The notes: generated by a model not told the origin, from the sequence alone. DNA of 15,969 nt from an uncultured Eubacteriales bacterium (GCA_948933715.1 CAQZPH010000018.1:1-15969), one strand, 5' to 3'. Shown: positions 6,791-14,681, counted from the stretch's first letter. Numbers and translations: made by a program.

Positions 6791-6820
6791 ATTAAAAATT
6801 AAAGTAAATGGGTAATAAAA

Positions 6821-7618
6821 TTAATTGCATTTTACAATTGATATACAACCGTTTGGACAGGCATCGCGGCACTTGCCACAACCGATACATTTTTGAGCAT
6901 CTACTGTTGCTAAATTATTTTCCACGTGGATGGCATCATAGTTGCAAGCTTTTTCGCATAATTTACAGCCAATGCAACCGACTTTACATGCTTTTTTTGT
7001 TAATATTCCCTTATCAGAATTGGAGCAGTTAACTACTGCCTGATTTTTTAAAGGAATTAACTTTATTATATTTTTAGGACAAGCTTTTACGCACATTCCG
7101 CATGCGACACATTTATTGATATCTATTTTAGCAATACCATCTTTAATAGATATAGCACCGTATTTACAAACCTTAGTGCAATCACCAAACCCAATGCACC
7201 CATAAGAGCACTTGCCACTACCTGCATGAACTTGCATAGCAGCGGCACATGAACATATACCGACATATGTAGCCTTTTTGTCAGTACAATTTATGTTTCC
7301 ACCACACATTACAAAGGCAACTTTCTGATCCATTTTTTTATTGTTTACACCTAAGATATCAGATATTTTAGTAGCAACATCATCGCCCCCGGGTGCACAT
7401 AACCCGGGATTACTTTTACCTTTAGCTAAAGCGTTAGCATATCCTTCGCAACCTGAAAAACCGCAAGCACCGCAATTAGCACCAGGAAGTACATCGAGTA
7501 TTTTAAGGGCTTTCTCGTTTTTTGGAACGTTCATTATTATAGAAGCGATAGATAAAACTAATCCTGCAGTAAAACCGATACCAGAAACGATTAAAACAGG
7601 AAAAAATATTTCAGTCAT
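6821..7618 (-). CDS. rnfB: Rnf complex iron-sulfur subunit RnfB
   Basis: 265 residues. RnfB is the ferredoxin-facing subunit of the Rnf ion-pumping ferredoxin:NAD+ oxidoreductase. It has an N-terminal TM anchor (about 5-30) and the Fe-S domain with C49-x2-C52-x4-C57 and C74 (CGACGFSGC, then PGLC). A cysteine-rich region follows, with ferredoxin-like repeats: CSYGCIGFGDCTKVC, CVACGMCVKACP, CIGCKLCEKAC and CIGCGKCRDACP. That is the long polyferredoxin form usual in Clostridia, with room for about six [4Fe-4S] clusters. The ATG at 7618 follows AAAGGAGC; an upstream in-frame extension to 7651 would overlap rnfA and lacks a ribosome site. It is the last gene of the operon, 13 bp after rnfA. Confidence 0.96.
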   Translation of the reverse strand: MTEIFFPVLIVSGIGFTAGLVLSIASIIMNVPKNEKALKILDVLPGANCGACGFSGCEGYANALAKGKSNPGLCAPGGDDVATKISDILGVNNKKMDQKVAFVMCGGNINCTDKKATYVGICSCAAAMQVHAGSGKCSYGCIGFGDCTKVCKYGAISIKDGIAKIDINKCVACGMCVKACPKNIIKLIPLKNQAVVNCSNSDKGILTKKACKVGCIGCKLCEKACNYDAIHVENNLATVDAQKCIGCGKCRDACPNGCISIVKCN

Positions 7619-7631
7619 AAGTTTTGCTCCT

Positions 7632-8243
7632 TTATTGATTAAGTAAACCATCTACAACGCCTTGAAACCCTAAAAATGATACAGCTACAATAGAAGCTGC
7701 AATTAGGGTGATAGGCAATCCCTTAAAAAAGTCTGGAATGTCAGAGCTTTCAAGGCGTTGCCTGACCCCGGAAAAAATAATCATAGCAACCATAAACCCG
7801 GCTCCTGCGCCAAATGCGTTGACTAAAGAATGAATATATCCAAAAGAAGGGTCAGCAGCTCCTTTTTCTATTACTAAGATAGTAACACCCAGTACTGCAC
7901 AGTTTGTTGTTATAAGTGGAAGATATATTCCAAGAGATTTATAAAGAGAGGGAATATATTTTCTTAAGATAATTTCAATAAACTGAACTAAAGTTGCGAT
8001 AATTAAGATAAATACAAGTGTTTGCAGGAACACCATATTATTAGGAACTAAAATATATGTATAAATAGGCCAAGTAACAGCAGTTGAAAGGACCATAACA
8101 AACGTAACGGCAAGGCTCATTCCCGCAGCTGTATTTAATTTTTTTGATACTCCTAAAAAAGGGCAAATACCAAGAAACTTATTTAATATATAATTTTCTG
8201 TTAAAATAGAAGCTAAAAATATTGCAACTAAAGCTTTTATCAT
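7632..8243 (-). CDS. rnfA: Rnf complex membrane subunit RnfA
   Basis: 203 residues and about six TM segments. RnfA and RnfE are pseudo-symmetric halves that hold a membrane iron-sulfur centre between them; the cysteines involved are visible as Cys27 (GICPFLG) and Cys115 (TTNCAVLG). The N-terminus ENYILNKFLGICPFLGVSKK is typical. The ATG at 8243 overlaps the rnfE stop as ATGA, with AAGGAGA upstream, so translation is coupled. Confidence 0.97.
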   Translation of the reverse strand: MIKALVAIFLASILTENYILNKFLGICPFLGVSKKLNTAAGMSLAVTFVMVLSTAVTWPIYTYILVPNNMVFLQTLVFILIIATLVQFIEIILRKYIPSLYKSLGIYLPLITTNCAVLGVTILVIEKGAADPSFGYIHSLVNAFGAGAGFMVAMIIFSGVRQRLESSDIPDFFKGLPITLIAASIVAVSFLGFQGVVDGLLNQ

Positions 8244-8914
8244 TTTGCATTCTCCTTTTTAGGTATTACGGCACAACTATTTTTCACCGGGCAATTAACG
8301 CAGTTTATATCTTTAATGCTTTCTTTTTTTGATATTAAATTTGATATCGCAATCAATATCCCAAATACAAAAAAACCTCCCGGAGGTAATATAAAAATAA
8401 TTACCGGGGGAATAAATCCCGAAGTGATAGGAATAGAAAAGAAGGTACCGTTACCAAAAAATTCTCTTATTATTCCCATGCACAATAATGCTGCAGTGAA
8501 TCCTGTTCCCATGCCAAGACCGTCTAAAATAGATGGTAAGAGCGTATTTTTACTTGCAAACATTTCAGCTCTACCTAAAATTATACAGTTGACTACAATC
8601 AAGGGTAAATATATCCCAAGTGTTTGATCAATGGCGGGTGCAAACGCTTTAACAAGCAACTGAACAATACTTACAAAGCCAGCGATAATAGTTATGTAAG
8701 CAGGGATACGGACTTTATCGGGAATAAGTTTTCTTGTAAGTGAGATTACAGCGTTTGAGCAAACAAGAACAATAGTAGCAGCGATTCCCATTCCTATAGC
8801 GTTTGATGCAGCTGTAGTGATGGCAAGTGTAGGGCAGGTGCCAAGAACTAACCTTAGCACAGGATTTTCTTTTAAAATTCCTTTAGTAAACTCTAAACGA
8901 AGATTTTTATTCAT
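8240..8914 (-). CDS. rnfE: Rnf complex membrane subunit RnfE
   Basis: 224 residues and about six TM segments, the paralogue of RnfA. It has the matching cysteines Cys27 (GTCPTLA) and Cys110 (VVNCIILGRAEMFA) and the ENPVLRLVLG opening. After the last TM (about 180-196) there is a cytosolic tail of nearly 30 residues with C205-x2-C208-x5-C214 (NCVNCPVKNSC), which the core family does not need. The ATG at 8914 lies within the end of rnfG (8 bp overlap), with GGAGGAAACATAA before it. Confidence 0.96.
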   Translation of the reverse strand: MNKNLRLEFTKGILKENPVLRLVLGTCPTLAITTAASNAIGMGIAATIVLVCSNAVISLTRKLIPDKVRIPAYITIIAGFVSIVQLLVKAFAPAIDQTLGIYLPLIVVNCIILGRAEMFASKNTLLPSILDGLGMGTGFTAALLCMGIIREFFGNGTFFSIPITSGFIPPVIIFILPPGGFFVFGILIAISNLISKKESIKDINCVNCPVKNSCAVIPKKENAK

Positions 8915-9488
8915 TTATGTTTCCTCCGCTGCTTATTATTTTCTCATATAAACTCAGCGCCTCATTTACAGCACTATTTACAGCATTTGACGAAATTGTT
9001 GCACCTGTTATAGCATTTATCTCGTTATCCTTAGAAGCATTTCCTTTTTTTAAAATAAATCCACCTTGTGGGGTATACGTGTAGAATTGACTTTTAAAAC
9101 CATTGTTTTTAATGTTTGCTCCTAGCCCAGGGGTTTCATTCTGAGAGATTATTGTTACACCGGAAACCTTTGAATCAGATGAAATTCCGGTCATAACCTC
9201 AATTGTTCCACCATACCCTTTTGCCTTTGTGTTAAATACGTAACCGGTAACTATCCCATCATTATTTATTCCAACAGAATATGTTATATCCTCATAACTT
9301 TTTTCATTAAACAAGGTGGCTGTTGGCAAAACTACTTTTTTTGAAGACTCATCATTTTTTACTTTTTGATCGTGAATAGAGGTCTTTGTTAAAATATTTG
9401 TACCGGCAAGGAGCAACGTAACAATCAGACAGATTAAAAATAACGATATTGTAGGATTTAATATGTCTTTTAAGTTAAACTTTTTCAT
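8907..9488 (-). CDS. rnfG: Rnf complex FMN-binding subunit RnfG
   Basis: 193 residues. RnfG is anchored by one N-terminal TM (about 11-30) and carries a covalent FMN on its extracytosolic FMN-binding domain. The flavinylation site is INAITGATISS, with Thr164 as the expected FMN attachment residue. The family consensus has Asp three residues before the Ser/Thr-Gly-Ala-Thr block; here that position is Asn158. The domain also shows GYGGTIEVMTGIS and ETPGLGANI, both typical. The ATG at 9488 overlaps the end of rnfD by 14 bp and has AAAGGAG nine bases upstream. ApbE from the head of the operon is the likely flavin transferase. Confidence 0.95.
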   Translation of the reverse strand: MKKFNLKDILNPTISLFLICLIVTLLLAGTNILTKTSIHDQKVKNDESSKKVVLPTATLFNEKSYEDITYSVGINNDGIVTGYVFNTKAKGYGGTIEVMTGISSDSKVSGVTIISQNETPGLGANIKNNGFKSQFYTYTPQGGFILKKGNASKDNEINAITGATISSNAVNSAVNEALSLYEKIISSGGNINE

Positions 9489-10422
9489 TTAAATATTTCT
9501 CCTTTCCGAAAGTTTCGGGGATAGTTAGGTTTTCTATGTGAGGCACTAAAATATTCATTAATATGATCGCAAAGCTGACCCCTTCAGGCAAAGAACCAAA
9601 AATACGAATTAAAACAGTTATAATACCACAGCCAATGCCAAAAATTATGCGGCCTTTAAAAGTAATAGGAGAAGTTACATAATCGGTTGCCATAAAGATA
9701 GCTCCAAGAAGTAGTCCACCAGATAAAATATGGAACAAGGGGTCAGCTCTAAGTAAGTATGTTAAAATAAATACGGTAGCAATAAAACACAGTGGGATAA
9801 CCGGCGAAATGACTTTTCTTATTAAAAGATAAATTCCCCCCCCGATCAAACAAAGGGAAGAAACTTCCCCAATGCACCCAGGAATATTACCAATAAACAT
9901 ATCTATATATGACGGTAGGGTGGTTGTGAGTTTTGAAAGAGGAGTAGCAGTTGTTAGTGTATCCACACTTTTGTTTAAGTAACTAAAAGGAACAGTAAAA
10001 TTACTCATTTGTGCCGGAAACGAAGTCATTAAAATTATTCTTGCACAAAGAGCCGGGTTAACAAAATTTTGACCGATACCTCCAAAAAACTGTTTTACCA
10101 CAACAATAGCAATTATCCCGCCAAAAGCAGCGATACACGGGTTAATGTTAACAGGTAGATTAAATGCGAGCAAAATTCCAGTAACGACAGCACTTAGATC
10201 GTCTATGTTATTTGGTCTTTTCATAATTTTGCGAGCTAAAAATTCTGATACCACACATGATAAGACGCAGATGAATATGATGAAAATTGCCCGAAAACCG
10301 AATATTACTAAAGAAGCGACAATACAAGGAGTTAGCGCAATTATAACGTCTAGCATAATTCTTTGAGTTGAATTGTTATCGTGGATATGAGGAGAGCTTG
10401 ATACATACATTTTTGTATTCAT
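9475..10422 (-). CDS. rnfD: Rnf complex membrane flavoprotein subunit RnfD
   Basis: 315 residues with several TM segments. Features include the N-terminal VSSSPHIH motif, the GGIGQNFVNPALCARIILM block (about 114-132) and a covalent flavin site DTLTTATPLSK with Thr160 as the expected FMN residue. The C-terminal half has MATDYVTSPITFKGRIIFG, also conserved. RnfD carries electrons through the membrane part of the complex. The ATG at 10422 follows GAGGTAACATATAA; rnfC ends 12 bp upstream. Confidence 0.96.
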   Translation of the reverse strand: MNTKMYVSSSPHIHDNNSTQRIMLDVIIALTPCIVASLVIFGFRAIFIIFICVLSCVVSEFLARKIMKRPNNIDDLSAVVTGILLAFNLPVNINPCIAAFGGIIAIVVVKQFFGGIGQNFVNPALCARIILMTSFPAQMSNFTVPFSYLNKSVDTLTTATPLSKLTTTLPSYIDMFIGNIPGCIGEVSSLCLIGGGIYLLIRKVISPVIPLCFIATVFILTYLLRADPLFHILSGGLLLGAIFMATDYVTSPITFKGRIIFGIGCGIITVLIRIFGSLPEGVSFAIILMNILVPHIENLTIPETFGKEKYLNEKV

Positions 10423-10434
10423 TTATATGTTACC

Positions 10435-11769
10435 TCACTTTATTTTGTTTTTCTTAATAAGAAACTTGCCCGTTCTTATATACTGAACAAGTGGCCTATT
10501 TGCTGGGCAAGAAAAGGCGCAACTTCCGCACTCCATACAGTTATTTATGTTTAATTTTATAAGATTTTCAAAAGCACCTTTTTTCACATGTTGCTCAAAA
10601 GCAAGTGGCATAAGGTTCATCGGGCAACTTTTTACACATTTTCCGCATCGTATGCAAGCAGTCTCTTTAGGAAGTTTACTATCCTTTTCATCTAAAACTA
10701 AAATGGCATTATTTTGTTTTAAAATTGGCATAGTATCATCAGTCAAGGCAATTCCCATCATGGGGCCGCCCATGAGAATTTTTTTAGCTGGTTTTTTATA
10801 TCCACCACAAAACTTAATAACTTCATTTATAGGAGTGCCAATAGGAACAATAACATTTTTCGGTGAGTTAATTGCTGATCCATCAACGGTTACTGTACGG
10901 CTAACAAGTGGTAAACCTGTAGTGATATAATTATATAAAGTGCAAACAGAACTTACATTCATTACAAGGCACCCGGTATCAGCAGGAAGTTTTCCACAAG
11001 GGACCACCCTTTTAGTGGAAACTTTTATTAAAACCTTTTCAGCCCCCTGGGGGTACCTAGTATCAAGTGTCATAACATTTATTTCTGAGCTCGACTGAGA
11101 AATAGCTGATTTTAACTTTTTTATTGCCTCGGGTTTATTTTTTTCAATTGAAATAATAGCCGATTTAATGTTTAATGTTTGCTGTATTAGATTAATACCA
11201 TTTATAATGTTCTCGGTATTTTCAATTATAGTGCAGTTATCAGAAGTGATATAAGGTTCGCATTCAGCTGCATTTATTAGAAGAGTATCAATGTGTTTGG
11301 CTTCAGGGATATTTAATTTTATATGTGTAGGAAAACCAGCTCCACCAAGACCAACTAAACCGCAATCTTTAGCTGCAAGGACTAAATCTTTTTTAGTGGT
11401 AACATTATGTTTTTTAAAACTTTCAAAAAGTTCCATTTTATTATCAGACTCGATAGTTACAGCTTTACTATATGTACCGTTTGGCATTAATATTTTATCT
11501 ATTTTAGAGATTTTCCCAGAAATACTTGCATGTATTGGCGCGCTAAAATCAGAAGAACCTTTTGCAATTTCTTGGCCTATTTTTACTGTATCATTTAATT
11601 TAACCGTCGGGATACATTCAGAACCGATATGTTGCTGCATTGGAAGAACGACATATGGGGGGCAAGGCATTTTTTCAGAGTGAACGTGTTGAGTATTTTT
11701 TCTATGCGGAACATTTATTCCACCATTTATTTTTTTAGTAAATCCCTTAAAGTAACTAATTACATGCAT
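10435..11769 (-). CDS. rnfC: Rnf complex NADH-binding subunit RnfC
   Basis: 444 residues. RnfC is the peripheral cytosolic subunit where NAD+ is reduced. The N-terminus has GGINVPHRKN and a barrel-like region to about residue 110; the nucleotide/FMN motif GLVGLGGAGFPTHIKL lies at 137-152; INAAECEPYITSD follows. Two [4Fe-4S] motifs close the protein: C372/C375/C378/C382 (CIRCGKCVKSCP) and C411/C414/C417/C421 (CMECGSCAFSCP). The ATG at 11769 has AAAGGA eight bases upstream. It is separated from the Gx-transporter gene by 94 bp containing a hairpin, the widest gap inside the operon. Confidence 0.97.
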   Translation of the reverse strand: MHVISYFKGFTKKINGGINVPHRKNTQHVHSEKMPCPPYVVLPMQQHIGSECIPTVKLNDTVKIGQEIAKGSSDFSAPIHASISGKISKIDKILMPNGTYSKAVTIESDNKMELFESFKKHNVTTKKDLVLAAKDCGLVGLGGAGFPTHIKLNIPEAKHIDTLLINAAECEPYITSDNCTIIENTENIINGINLIQQTLNIKSAIISIEKNKPEAIKKLKSAISQSSSEINVMTLDTRYPQGAEKVLIKVSTKRVVPCGKLPADTGCLVMNVSSVCTLYNYITTGLPLVSRTVTVDGSAINSPKNVIVPIGTPINEVIKFCGGYKKPAKKILMGGPMMGIALTDDTMPILKQNNAILVLDEKDSKLPKETACIRCGKCVKSCPMNLMPLAFEQHVKKGAFENLIKLNINNCMECGSCAFSCPANRPLVQYIRTGKFLIKKNKIK

Positions 11770-11830
11770 ATAAGGTGTCCTTTCAAATAGATTTTATTAG
11801 GAATGGTCTTGTGTGATACAAAGTTTATAT

Positions 11831-11868
11831 AATAGCTAAAAATTATACTGTTTCCTGGTATAGCTATT
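11831..11868. repeat. Bulged hairpin between the Gx-transporter gene and rnfC
   Basis: AATAGC and GCTATT, then TATAC and GTATA, form nested arms with a seven-base one-sided bulge and a nine-base loop. It overlaps the stop codon of the Gx-transporter gene. No T run follows on the minus strand, so I read it as a possible mRNA processing or partial termination structure that could set rnfC apart from the upstream genes. No clear promoter for rnfC was found. Confidence 0.35.
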
Positions 11869-12394
11869 TTATATAGTGATGAACTTTTGGGAGCACAGGT
11901 AAAATAATGGTTAAGATTAGTCCAGTAATGCTTCCTGTGATGATAGATAATAAAATCAGAATAGGTAAATAGTATAAAAGACAGTTACTGATTATAAACG
12001 AAGCCACAAATATTTGCGCAAGATTGTGAAAAAAGGCACCTATAATACCTATAAATATAAAAGATAAGTTAAAACGAGAACCTCTAATTAAAAAACCTGT
12101 AATTAAAGTGCTTAAAATTCCGCCTGAGATACTCATAATAAAAGCAATAAATCCTCTTGTTAGAGCTATAAATATAGATTTAATAATGATAATAAGGATG
12201 GCAGGAAAAAAACCAAAGCAACTGCAGATGAACATGGTAACGATATTTGCAAAGCCAGGTTTTGCACCGGGTGGTAAAAAAGGAGATATAGGCATAATCG
12301 ATTCAAGGTAAGATATGCTGATAGTTAGAGCGCAGAAAACAGCCAATAAAGTTAGTCTGCCGGTTTTATTTTTACTAAAGTAATCTATATTCAT
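11864..12394 (-). CDS. Gx transporter family / heptaprenyl diphosphate synthase component I-like membrane protein
   Basis: 176 residues, mostly membrane segments (about five). The motif PISPFLPPGAKPGFANIVTMF (residues about 31-51) marks the Hpre_diP_synt_I / Gx transporter family, whose members resemble the substrate-binding components of ECF importers. EetB of the Listeria flavin-based extracellular electron transfer locus belongs to this family, as far as I recall. The ATG at 12394 sits five bases after the stop of the NusG-II gene; a GTG at 12403 is possible but overlaps that gene and the ribosome site. Its place between apbE and rnfC ties it to flavin or quinone chemistry of the Rnf complex; transport of a cofactor or precursor is inference. 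Confidence 0.85.
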   Translation of the reverse strand: MNIDYFSKNKTGRLTLLAVFCALTISISYLESIMPISPFLPPGAKPGFANIVTMFICSCFGFFPAILIIIIKSIFIALTRGFIAFIMSISGGILSTLITGFLIRGSRFNLSFIFIGIIGAFFHNLAQIFVASFIISNCLLYYLPILILLSIITGSITGLILTIILPVLPKVHHYIK

Positions 12395-12399
12395 AAATC

Positions 12400-12780
12400 T
12401 CACCCTGTAATACTATCTATATTTTGATTTTTTCCGATGATTCGGATTATAACTTTTGCAGGCAAACAAACGGCAAATTGCCCTTTCTTTGAAAGCTTAC
12501 CATAATGTTCGCAGACTTTATCGGGACAAGTTGATTCATAAAAAGATATTTTCCCGGGTTCTACAAGGATTTTAGTGGGATATGTAGATGAAATATCTAA
12601 GTAGTAGCTTTTTGTAACGTCTTTTAGGTTTACCCTTTTTATTTCCTGGTTATTTTGTTCAATAACAGCAATAAGTGTATCATTATAATTAATATAAAAA
12701 ACTTTAATCCCCACTAAGGAAATAAATATAAGCAACGAGGCTAATATTAAATCTTTTAATATACTCTTTTTAATTTTCAT
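12400..12780 (-). CDS. NusG domain II-containing extracytosolic protein
   Basis: 126 residues: one TM (about 8-30) and a small outside domain. The C-terminal part has the NusG domain II cysteine signature: C85-P-D-K-V-C90 and, further on, C105-L-P (GQFAVCLPAKVIIRI). Despite the name, this family is not the transcription factor NusG; stand-alone membrane forms occur beside apbE, Gx-transporter and Rnf genes in Firmicutes. The three cysteines suggest a redox or metal site outside the membrane. The ATG at 12780 starts two bases after the apbE stop; a GTG at 12792 would overlap apbE. The ribosome site (GAGTGG) is weak, so coupling with apbE is likely. Confidence 0.82.
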   Translation of the reverse strand: MKIKKSILKDLILASLLIFISLVGIKVFYINYNDTLIAVIEQNNQEIKRVNLKDVTKSYYLDISSTYPTKILVEPGKISFYESTCPDKVCEHYGKLSKKGQFAVCLPAKVIIRIIGKNQNIDSITG

Positions 12781-12782
12781 AG

Positions 12783-13865
12783 TTATATCCACTCAGAAAC
12801 TACAAAGGAAGAATCCGTTATATTTAAAGTATCTTTAAAGTACGACGATGCTACAACTTTTTTATCTTTATCTACAAATAACGCTTGTGCATTAAATTCT
12901 TTTAATATACTTTTAGATTTATCCGGGCCTATAACATAACAAGCAGTAGACAGTATATCAGACAAAGTGCCGTTTGAAGTGTATACAGTTACAGATGCTA
13001 AATTATTTTCAATAGGGTACCCAGTTCTGCTTGATAAAATATGATGATAAAACTTATCATTATATGTAAAGTTTCGCTCATAAGCTCCTGACGTTGAAAT
13101 AAATCCAGAATCGATATCTAAAACAGCAAACGATACGTCTGTTTTATCCGTTATAAAAGGATTACGGATAGCTATTTTCCAAGGTGTGGTATCGTTTTTA
13201 TGACCATAAACGCCGATAGTTCCGCCAACGCAAATTATACCAGCATTAATTTTTTTATCTTCATAATAATTAACAGCAGCATCACAAGCGGTTCCCTTTC
13301 CAATTGAACCAAGATCAAGCATTAGTTTAGAATCTTTTTTTGTAACAGAACAGGCTGATTTATTTAAAGTTAAATTTTGTATATTTAGATATGGTAAAAC
13401 GTTAGATATTTCTTGTTCTGTGGGAACCCGTTGGTTGTTGCCACCAAAATCCCAAAGTTTAGATAAAGGTAAAATAGCTGGGTTAAAAGCAGAATTGGTC
13501 GCTTGTGATACTTTAATTGAAACATCAAGGATATCTAAAGTTTCAGGTGAAATTGTTATAGGAGAGTTTTGATTTTTAGAATTTATTTTAGCTATGTCCG
13601 ATTCTTTAACTCTCCACGATATTTTATTTTCAAGTTCTTTAATAATATTTAAAGTTTCTGTGCAAATTTTTTGAGGATCCCGGCAGTAAACAGTTTGGTT
13701 TATAAAGGTGCCCATTGCGGTTCCTGCCATATTAAAAGCACTAATATTTCTCTTAAAAAAACCTCGGGCAATTATTAAAAGCGAGGCTATTAAAGTTAAA
13801 AGTAAGAAAAAAAGTAGTGATTTTATATTTTTTTTAAAGAAAGTTTTATTTATGTCAAAACACAT
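12783..13865 (-). CDS. apbE: FAD:protein FMN transferase ApbE
   Basis: 360 residues. ApbE moves FMN from FAD onto a Thr/Ser of target proteins; RnfG and RnfD downstream both carry such sites. Family motifs are AMGTFINQTVY (50-60), FNPAILPLSKLWDFG, LDLGSIGKGTACD (184-195), INAGIICVGGTIGVYG, HHILSSRTGYP (274-284) and the Mg-binding GTLSDILSTACYV (299-311). The N-terminus has a TM (about 15-34) without a lipobox cysteine, so it is held by an uncleaved anchor rather than as a lipoprotein. The ATG at 13865 is the only usable start in this frame, but the purine run AAAAAAGG touches it, giving poor spacing. The mRNA leader is also very short (about 15 bases). Confidence 0.95.
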   Translation of the reverse strand: MCFDINKTFFKKNIKSLLFFLLLTLIASLLIIARGFFKRNISAFNMAGTAMGTFINQTVYCRDPQKICTETLNIIKELENKISWRVKESDIAKINSKNQNSPITISPETLDILDVSIKVSQATNSAFNPAILPLSKLWDFGGNNQRVPTEQEISNVLPYLNIQNLTLNKSACSVTKKDSKLMLDLGSIGKGTACDAAVNYYEDKKINAGIICVGGTIGVYGHKNDTTPWKIAIRNPFITDKTDVSFAVLDIDSGFISTSGAYERNFTYNDKFYHHILSSRTGYPIENNLASVTVYTSNGTLSDILSTACYVIGPDKSKSILKEFNAQALFVDKDKKVVASSYFKDTLNITDSSFVVSEWI

Positions 13866-13886
13866 CCTTTTTTGTCGTATAACTTA

Positions 13887-13915
13887 ATTTTATACTTATA
13901 TAATGCAGATTTCAA
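13887..13915 (-). promoter_or_regulatory. Sigma-A-type promoter of the apbE-rnf operon
   Basis: On the minus strand TTGAAA (13915-13910), a 17-base spacer and TAAAAT (13892-13887). Transcription should start near 13880, about 15 bases before the apbE ATG. It is the only clear promoter seen for the nine-gene operon. Confidence 0.55.
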
Positions 13916-13919
13916 CCAT

Positions 13920-13948
13920 GTTAAATTATTATTTATTAGGTTAAATTA
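13920..13948. repeat. Direct repeat GTTAAATTA between divergent promoters
   Basis: GTTAAATTA occurs at 13920-13928 and again at 13940-13948, a period of 20 bp or about two helical turns. Both copies lie between the apbE and nth promoters, the first only four bases from the apbE -35 box. They could bind a regulator, but AT-rich composition raises the chance of coincidence. Confidence 0.3.
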
Positions 13949-13972
13949 AAATAACTGTTTAATAAAAATAAC

Positions 13973-14001
13973 TTTACGAATCGCCGTATTTAATATAAAA
14001 T
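13973..14001 (+). promoter_or_regulatory. Sigma-A-type promoter of nth
   Basis: TTTACG (13973-13978), a 17-base spacer and TAAAAT (13996-14001). The start of transcription would be near 14008, giving a leader of about 14 bases that just includes the ribosome site GAGGTG. Confidence 0.45.
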
Positions 14002-14021
14002 TATATAAAAGAGGTGATAAT

Positions 14022-14681
14022 ATGACAAAAAGTAAGTTAGCGCAATTGTCAGTGGATGCACTAAAAAAAGAATATCCGAAAGCCGAGTGCTCTCTTTTAT
14101 ATAAAGACCCGTTGCAGTTGCTTATTTCAACAAGGTTAGCAGCGCAATGTACTGATGCAAGAGTAAACATTGTTACTCCGGCATTATTTAATAAATTTAA
14201 AAGTGTAAAAGATTTTGCAAAGTCTACTCCGGAAGAGATAGAACCATATATAAAATCCTGTGGGTTTTATAAGGTTAAGTCAAAAGATATAGTTAACATG
14301 TGTAAGATGTTGATTGATAATTTTAATGGAGTAGTACCGGATTCTATAGATGAATTAACAAAACTACCAGGGGTCGGCCGGAAAACGGCGAATTTAGTTG
14401 TTGGAGATATATACGGCAAACCCGCAGTTGTAGTTGACACACATTGTATGAGGATAACTAAAAGATTGGGGTTTCATGAACTAAAGGATCCCGCTAAAAT
14501 AGAAAAAGTTTTGCGTGAAGTCTTGCCAGCGGACGAATCAAATGATTTTTGCCATAGGCTAGTTTTGCATGGAAGAGCCGTATGCAAGGCAATAAATCCC
14601 AAGTGTGATAAATGCTGTATGAGAGAATTTTGCAAGTTTTCAAAAACCGAAGTTAAAAATAATAAGTGCGTGAAAGCTTAA
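14022..14681 (+). CDS. nth: Endonuclease III, DNA glycosylase/AP lyase
   Basis: 219 residues, close to E. coli Nth (211). It removes oxidised pyrimidines and nicks the resulting abasic site. The helix-hairpin-helix LPGVGRKTAN (115-124) carries the catalytic Lys121, and VVVDTHCMRI carries the catalytic Asp139. The C-terminal [4Fe-4S] site is complete: C188-x6-C195-x2-C198-x5-C204. The ATG is preceded by AGAGGTGATAAT. It is the only clear plus-strand gene, divergent from apbE across about 156 bp. In E. coli nth lies at the end of the rsx (rnf-like) operon, so proximity to an rnf locus is a notable echo. Confidence 0.97.
   Translation: MTKSKLAQLSVDALKKEYPKAECSLLYKDPLQLLISTRLAAQCTDARVNIVTPALFNKFKSVKDFAKSTPEEIEPYIKSCGFYKVKSKDIVNMCKMLIDNFNGVVPDSIDELTKLPGVGRKTANLVVGDIYGKPAVVVDTHCMRITKRLGFHELKDPAKIEKVLREVLPADESNDFCHRLVLHGRAVCKAINPKCDKCCMREFCKFSKTEVKNNKCVKA

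Noticed and set aside
13946..14170. Minus-strand frame of 74 codons at the apbE-nth gap
   Set aside because: It runs through the nth start and both promoters and has no ribosome site or recognisable domain.
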